From Ilex aquifolium (lineage: Eukaryota > Streptophyta > Magnoliopsida > Aquifoliales > Aquifoliaceae): 64,000 nucleotides of DNA. This document shows, piece by piece, positions 51,401-60,400 of the stretch. Positions within the stretch are counted from its first letter, which is position 1. Each line of letters opens with the position of its first letter. Location: the NCBI GenBank assembly GCA_951799425.1, contig OX637394.1:13412501-13476500 (forward strand). The letters are read 5' to 3'. The notes below the pieces were generated by a model, which was not told where the DNA came from, made no database searches, and saw nothing but the letters and a program-made list of their open reading frames with translations. The position numbers and the translations under genes are program-made.

Positions 51401-54400
51401 TGTTTCCTTCCAACCCATGGCATAGACTATCATGAGATGTTTACACCATTAGCTACGATGAACATTGTTCATATGGTCATATCTTGTGCAACCAGAGTGG
51501 AGCCTAATCTAATTGGATGCGAAGAATGCATTTCTTCATGCAGACTTCGAGAAGGTGGTGTATATGGAATTCCTATTTTTACGTCCCCAAAGACTGGTGG
51601 GATGGTTTGCAGCTGCAAAAGTCACTTTATACATTCAAGCAATTACCTAGGGCATCGTTTGGTAGGTTCGACATGGCGATGATTGAAGTTGGGTATATCC
51701 AAAGTCCCATAGATCACACTATGTTCATCAAATACATCAATGATAAAACTATAGGTCTTAATGTATATGTTGACAATATAGTTGTGGTACGTTGTGGAAT
51801 GATATCAAACTAAAATCTTATGCCGCCGTGGAGTTTGAAATGAAGGATTTTGTTCAAGTTCTTTACTTTCTTAGGATTGAAGTTGCTACATTTGAAAAAA
51901 ACATATCTTTATCTCAATATTAGTATGTTCCTAATCTTCAGGGAGACAATGATGTTAGAATGTCTACTTGGTGCTGCTCATAGTGAGGCTAACCATTGCC
52001 TCAAACTTGGAGGAGGTGATCTGGCAGATATAAAGATATTTTCAGTTGCAGATTAGGAAGGATAAGTAGATAAAATATTCTATTTTTGGTTGTGGTTTGT
52101 GGACAATGATCAAAATTTTATTTTGGTCACCTAGGACCATTGGAATTTCGATTCCATCACTGTTTTGTTTCGGTCCTCTTGGTAACGGAAACATTTTGAC
52201 CATTTCAAACAAAAATTTGATCTTTGTTTGTGGGAGGATATCTTGTTGTGGAAGCAAAAAACATGTTGCTCGATCCCATTCAGAAGGAGAATATAGAGAT
52301 GTGGTGCAGGGTATTTGTGAAGCTGTGGCTTCTGATTTGATTGGATTTATGAGTCTGTACTGTGAAAATAAGGCCGTTGTCACAATGCTTCTAACCTTAT
52401 ACAACATAGCGAAACATGTTGAGATTGATTGTCTCTTAAAACAAGAGCTAAATGTACGGGACGTAGTTTTTGGTTTTTTTGAAGTTATATTTTTTATTTT
52501 GACGTGTCTTTGGTTTGGACTACTTATCCAACTTTGACTAATCTTTTGTACTTTTTTTGATCTTTTATGCCTAGTAAAATCATCTTTTGTTATCGAAAAA
52601 AAAGATTGATCATCAATCCATCAATCAGAAGATGAATAAAGGCTTGATTTGTATACCATCTATGAGGTCTAAATCTCAATTTGCTGATATATTCAGCTAG
52701 TGCCTTAGTAGTGAGCTTTTTCATTCTCTTGTACACTAGTTGGGCTTGATAGCCATCTATGTACCAACTTGAGGGGTACTTTTGGCTTATATGGTTATTT
52801 TTACAGATGAGGGGGTACTATTATACTTTCTTGGATTGTGTTTAATGTAAATACATGGGTGTAGAAATGAGTCTAATAACCTAGAACAAAACCCTTTCCT
52901 TTATTACACTCTTTCTTTTTGCCTCTCCTATCTATTCTTGCATTCTCTTCTTCTAGCCTTAATTTTAACTGTCAACTAGGATACTGTTCCTGGTAAGGAT
53001 TTCATTATTGATCATTCCTTCCATCCAAATGGGGCTTGAATGTATGTAAGGCTCTTTTAGAAGTGGGCAAATATTGTAGTTTTAAACTCTATTTACTGCT
53101 CATTTTGTTTACATTTTGTAGTTCACATGCTCAATATGTTGCCTTACATAATTAGATCGACAGGCATCGGCATCAGGGACCTGTAATTGCTGTCCTTGAG
53201 TGCCCAAATGTTAATTTGATGAAGACTGGCGTACGAGTTCTTGACGATTTCCCATGTGTGAACATTCCTTCTAATGCTCGTGATTGTCAGTACCAGGTAG
53301 TTTAATTCGGACTGAAATTGCTTGAAATGCTACCATCCCTTTGTGATTTGTTGCTTCCATTATGCATCGAGTCAAAAACATTGATGCTTATTTCCTAATG
53401 TGTATAGGCACTTGGGTGGCAAATTGTGGCTGCTAAAATTGGAATGCAACGATGCGCTGCTTCTTCTCAGTGGTTGAATGAGAGAATTTCTCTTTCAAGA
53501 TATGCCCATGTAATATTTTCTAAGTCCATAGCTAGAGTTAATATTCCCAAAGTATGTTGTTTGCTTATTTTTGTTAATGATCGACCTGGAGCAGGTTCCA
53601 TTGGGGAATTTCGAACTCGATTGGCTAATACATACAGCAGATATCTTCTTTTCAAGAGCATTACGAGATCAGCAACAGGTGTCTCTGGTTCATCACTTTA
53701 TTATTTCATATCTTGATTGTTTATCCCAACATTTGATAGAATTGCTATTTCTTGGTTATATTTTTCGTTTTTTTAGCCTCAATTTTTATGTAGCTATCAT
53801 CTGTCTTATAGAATTCCTTCTTCTTTAAGTTCTTCGTCTGAACATTGTAGCATTAAACAACGCCTTAAAGGCCCCTTGTTGAAAATTTAAATTATCTAAG
53901 TCTTTTGCATGCCCTGTGAAGCTTTCCTTTCATGAATTCACATGCTATATTTAGTTTATCCGAGCTAAAATTTGAGTCACATAGGTACTTTGGATATCTG
54001 ATAATGGCATTCCAGACCTAGGAGGCACTACTGAAGAAGAGTCATGCTTTGCTGATGAGGTTAGTGTCAAGATTAAGTGTACAGTTAGTTGGGTTAGGTG
54101 GTGGTCATATCTTTTTATCCACACTTGGAATTTTTTTAACTGGCCTTTGAAAGAATAGTTTATGTTGTATTCTGTGGGCTAACCAGTGGGCTCTCCAAAG
54201 TAGGTCAATCAACCTGTTCTTACTTATCCTGGAGCATACAGAAAAGTTACTGCAGAGCTGAAGGTCCAAATTTTCCTCTCTTTTTCCACTTTTTTGTCCT
54301 CTTTCAGATTATTGCCTATACTAATTTGGTCAGCAAATTGATTTATTTATGTTATACAGCTTCATCACCTGGCTGTCAATGCTCTTCTGAAGAGCAACCA

Positions 54401-57400
54401 AGTGAATGAAATGGAAGGAGGTGCTCTATTTGGATTAGACATGGACTTGAACCCTGGAGCACATGATATCAATGAACAGTGTTGTGTCGATGAGGCTGCC
54501 TCTTGTGCACCTGCATTTCGGGTCCTCAAACAATTGATCCAGAGATGCCTTGCAGACGCAGTGACATCTGGAAATGTATTTGCTGACGCAATATTGCAGC
54601 ATTTATATCGATGGCTTTGCAGGTTGCTTCATGTTTCCTAGTTAATTGTATGTCTTGTTCTCTTGTCATCTGTAACACCTTTCCACTTTTATGGCAGCCC
54701 ACAGTCCAAACTTCATGATCCGGCAGTTCATCGTATGCTTCACAAGGTAAAATCTTGGTCAAATAGGAAGTCGAATAGTGTTTTGCATTCCAGATTGGTC
54801 AAATATGAAGTTGAATAGTGTTTTGCATTCCAGAGAAGAGTGTCATCGTACAAATCATGTTGCCGTTTCTATTGTCTTGTAAACCTTTGTTTTTTTTTTC
54901 TTGCCAATCTATCTATCTGATTAATTCTTTACTTGCTTTATTTTTCTCTTCCACACTTTTACCATTTGGTTTCACTGAGGCAAATTTTTTTAATGAATGA
55001 AGTCTGCTGAAGAGATATTAGGATAAAACTTACCGTAGAAATAAGTTTGTTTCTGATTGTTGGTTGATTTGCTTGATCCCTGAGTTTTCTCCATAAATAT
55101 GCTCATAATCAACACGGACACAAATTGGTTGGTTGTTATTATTGCTGACAGGTTATGCAAAAGGTGTTTGCGTTGTTATTGGCCGAGTTTCGCAAATTGG
55201 GTGCAACCATCATATTTGCCAACTTCTCAAAAGTGATTATAGACACAGGAAAGTCTGATTTATCAGCAGCCAAAGCTTACTGTGATAGTTTGCTTAGAAC
55301 TCTGCAAACTAGGTTGGCCTTTATCCAAGTTCCAAAAAATTGTTATCTTTTGTCTTGCCTTCCTAATCCTTGTTTTTGGCGTTTCATAGGGACTTATTCG
55401 AGTGGATTGAGCTTGAACCCCTACAGTTCTGGCATTCCTTGCTTTTTATGGATCAGGTTAGCTCATCATACTTGCTTCTCATTGTTTTACATTCATACCC
55501 GCCTAATTTTCTTTTACAATCCCATTAAATGAAGACGTCAAAATTTCTTGTTGCGAGTTTTGAGAGTTACTCAATCCTCGAGAACCGAACATTACTAGTA
55601 AAACTCCTTGCCAGGTTGTCTTCTTATTGAGCTAAGTTCTAATATTAAACTTTCAAGATCCTTTCGAGAAGCCACTGGGTGGTAAATAAAGGAGAGATTA
55701 ATTTGAACGTAGAAATCAAGTCATTGAAGGTGCATAAATTAAGAACACTATGCTCATTTTCCTTGCTGTCGGGGATGAAACAGGCTGGCAGTTTGTGTAT
55801 CTGGAGATCCTGGTGTTATATCCAGCTTACACACTTCAGCTAAATTTGACTCATTCTTCATTCTATTGCCTGTGTCCAAATGCCACATCAAAATTCGTGG
55901 CGTCCTCTTAAGCAAAGAACTACAGTACTACTGAACAGTCTAGATTCTTTTCTGGGAGATATAGTGCTATCACTGCCACATTTCATCTCTTCTAAATTTA
56001 ACTTATGGGCATGATAGTTGTGAAAAAATACTTGTTTTACAATGTAAATAACTGAAACTGTAAGCACACTATTAACAAATGCCTATATGCGCTTCTCTGT
56101 CGTAGCTAACTCGTTGAGGATAAACAATTTCACAAACACCAGAGCATTAGATGGTCTTTTTTAGGTGTTTGTGGTAGTGTCTTTCTACTAGCTATGCCAA
56201 GTGATACATACTTGTATGGGATTAGATGAATTCAATAATTAAGGTGTTTCTTCCCATAAGTTATCAAATAGCAAGGATTGAAATTTTATTTCGGTGCATA
56301 GTTTTGGTTGATTGCAAAAGGAACCGTTTCAGGAGAGTTCCAGAAAAATTTAGGAAACAGGATGTAACAAATTAAGAATTTGGAAAGTCGTTTGTGAGAC
56401 AATCTGAGACATTGATGGAAACAACTCAAAAACACAGGAATTTCGAATTCAACATCTCATTCATTCGTTCGTTTCGGACATTTCGTAACTCCTTGTCCAG
56501 TGGTTTAGAACAAAATAAGTTGATATAGAAATTTTTATAATCTGTGATGTTAGTTGTGAAACACTCAAGAGCGTTGTCCTGTGAAATCAACATGAATCCA
56601 CAACTTTTAACATCAGCCTAAGTGTCACTTATTTTACTATGTTACCTCTTGGAGTGTAATATCTCTTGGTCATTGAACGTTCTTCTATTGAAAGATTATT
56701 AGGCAATTGATACACAAGGTGAAGACAATAAATTGAAATTAAGATGGTAGTGTCTATAATTAAGATACTATTTACTGGGTTTGTTCAAATTTCTTGACAT
56801 TTGACTCCACAGGATTTGACCTCGTTCTGCATTTCTTTAAAGCACATCCAATATTTTTAATCAATACTTTTTTTTTTTTAAAAAGAATGGAAGTGTGACA
56901 AGACCTGATCCGAAGTTTTTTCCCCACTGTCAATTGAAGCTATTCACTTTATTCTAGGAGTTACTCAACCTTTGATGCTTCTTATTTTTCTGAAAGGAAT
57001 TTCAAATCTGATTCAAAATGTGGTACACATAGTATAAGGGAAATCAAGTTCTGAAGGGTATTGACAGCACCCAGGACACCCTCCGTTTAAATGCTATGCT
57101 CTGTCATAATTATTATATTTTATTCAGATTTCACCCTTCTGATAAGTATTTTTATCTATTTGTTCCTTCTGTGACAGTATAACTATGGAGGAATTCAGGC
57201 TAAAGTTCATGGTGGATTGCCAGATAGTACTTCAAAACCAAATAATGAAGGTGTGCATGATGAATCTCAAGTGGATATTGTATCAAGCTGGAATATTGCG
57301 GAAAACTTACCCAAGGCAACTCAGGTGGCTATCCATCTAAGGTTTTTCTGAAAGAAAATAGAATGGCCAAATACCTTTTCTGACAGTGACTTAAGAGCAT

Positions 57401-60400
57401 TCAGTTCCTGTATTAACGATGAAATATTATCTATAGGATATAATGTCTTCCATATTCTGACGGATATTGCCATTTTGTGGTCATTTACACAGGATCACTT
57501 CATTTTGGTTGTCTCAGAGTTTATGTATATTCCGTGGAAATATGCACAAGAACAAGATGTAATTAGGGCATCTATGAGGAATGGCAATTCATGCACTCCG
57601 TCGATTGCTGCTGCAGCTGCTGAAACTATTGAGTCACACGTGACAGAATATATAAGGGAGCAGGTATGAATGAAGATATATCTTCCAAGGCCCATAAAAA
57701 TTCTTGAATCCCCATTATGCTTAGGTTTTGCACTTGTCTTAATTATGTTAGTGTCCTACAGATCAGCTCTTACTTCACGGACAAGCTTTTAAGGATCGTT
57801 CGTGATACAATTCTTCATTGGAAGGGAATGAGCAAATCTATTAGTGACCAACATATCTCTTATGGGGATCGGCAACCTGTTGGTAATATCCATACGGCGG
57901 ATCCTGCACTAGAGTTCATTAAGCATGTCTGTGCTGTTTTGGCTCTTGACCAGAATGTTCAGCATAACGTTCTGGTAATGCATGTTTAAATTATTTAGGC
58001 ACTATATTTCTTTATTAGGTCTCCTGTCAGTCTTTTTTAATCTCATGTGCTTCTAACGCTAGTCAAATACTGTAAAATTATTGTTATACTTATATATGAT
58101 CACAATAAATGTCCTTTTCTGTCTCTTAACCAAAAGGTTCAGAATCAAATATCTTGATGGAAGTCATGCAGTCACTTATTTTTTAATCATATAGGTTGGT
58201 GAATGTTATCCATATATTCTCTCACCCTCCCCTTTCTTCCACCCTCCTTATCTATTGTTATTTTCTTTCTTATTCTTTGCCAATCGAAATAATGTCTTGT
58301 GGAGATTGGAGAAAAGTGTGAATGCCTAACTATGAAAAAATATATCAAAACTAAGGAGTCATTATTTTATTATATCCGCTTCTTTTGTTTGAATTTGGCA
58401 GTTTGCTTAGTTTTGTGTTCCACCTCAACTTTTCTTGATTTCTGTTGGAAGTTTTGGCTTAACTTCTAGTGACAACTGGGCCTAAATCCGGTTCATAGAG
58501 ATTTTCTTCGTCAGTAAATTAATACTTCTAATCTTGTGTCCTTGTACAGATTATGAGGAAGAATTTGTTGAAATATGTTCATGTGAGAGAGTTTGCTCCA
58601 GAGGCAGAGTTTCAGAATCCTTCTATGTCCTTCACTTTGCCAAATGTCATTTGCAGGTAAAATGGGAAAGAAATATCTATATTATGTTTTTCCATGAAGA
58701 AGGAAACTTCGCAATATGGGTTCCAAATAAAAGTGACACAACATCCCTGTGCTACTCATTTGGCCACAATATCTGTACATGCATTGTCTTGTCCTCTGGC
58801 CCTTTCTGTCTTGGGTAATGTACTTAGTTGTTCAATAGAGCATTTGGCATATTTCTTTTGGATAATATTTTATGTTTTATTGAATCCTTGATTTTGTGTT
58901 TACTAAGGTGAGCTTTTTTTTTTCCCTTTGCAATCATTAAGGTGAGATGTTATATGGTTTTTTTAGGCCAATCATATCAGCAATATCACAATACTGATAG
59001 CTGTTTCATAGTTTTAATGAAAACGGGGGTTCTAATTGTCAGGTCCTAGACGGAGTGGGGTGAATAGGACCACTGATTTTTTTCTTAATGTAAGTCCTTA
59101 AGGTCATCTGTTTGGCTAATTAGACAACTAAGGGTAATTTCCCTTCACCCTTAAGATTTGGTAGAGTTATATGAGTGGTGAGAGTGAGATGTGATTAATC
59201 CCAAAGTTGAACAGCTGACACCTTAAGGTAGAATATTGACCCTCCTGTGACTTGGTGTCGACTGGCTCTGTTCCAGAATCCCCAACTTGTTCTGTTAAGT
59301 TCCAATTGGTTTGTCTTTACACTTTTATTAACTAGAACAATATATCAACAATTTAGTGCAAGACAATTCACATATCAACACATGGAAATGATCTACTAAT
59401 TATATCCAGCATTCAATGAAAAATTATTTAACATGCCACAAAGAACACAAGATATATAGTGGCTCAGCTTGATAATATTGATCAAATCAAAGGAGAGAGA
59501 AGAGAAAAAAATGAAACTATATTACGGCTATAATAATTTGTCAGAGCATAAACGTTAGATACACAATGGAATCCCTTATATAGTAGGGCAACATAATATA
59601 AAACAAAAGACTAAGCTACTCCTAAGGCTAAATATGCTAACTACTCTTAACACAACTAATCCTCCTAGCATACATCCACTCTTCCCAACCACACTTGGTT
59701 GAGGCTCACTCCACTAATGAGGGGGTTTCTAGGTTCACCCCAAATAACCTTGTAGTCTACAAAATGGGCAAATCACTACCCAACCTAGAAATAACTTAGG
59801 ATTTCCAAATTTTTTTCCTAGGGTCACTTGCCAACCTATCTAATGAATCCTCAGCTAAGGCCTTCACTAGGATGTAGTGAAGGTTTTCCTAAAGACTCAC
59901 CTATAACCAATCTACAACAAAAAATTCCACAACAAATGGATTTTTAATAGGCTTACCCTTAGCCTTCTATCTCCACTATAACTCACAATTCACAACACAA
60001 TCTCACAGTGAGCAAAACCAAGTGTGTGAAGTCTAAAGTTGTGGTAGTAAATGTGTCTAATAATACATAAATGTAGCAATGTACACCAATGATTAATGCC
60101 CAATGCTCCCAAGTGATGATCTTTAAAAATCCTTAAGCCTGGGACTTTTCCAATGATGAAGAGGTTGATGATCTTAGTCACAGGATTTGCCAACTATACT
60201 TGACGCTCGGAGCTTTAATTCGCGAATTTAGAGCGAATTCGACTCGGATTCGTGCTCCCACTTCACCGAATTCGCGAATTCAAAAACTCAATTCGCAAAC
60301 TCAATAATTACACTATTACTCGGGTTAAAAGCCCAAAGACTAACTTGGGCCAACCAAAACATTCAAAAAGACCAACTTCTCCTTACTGTACTCACCTAAA

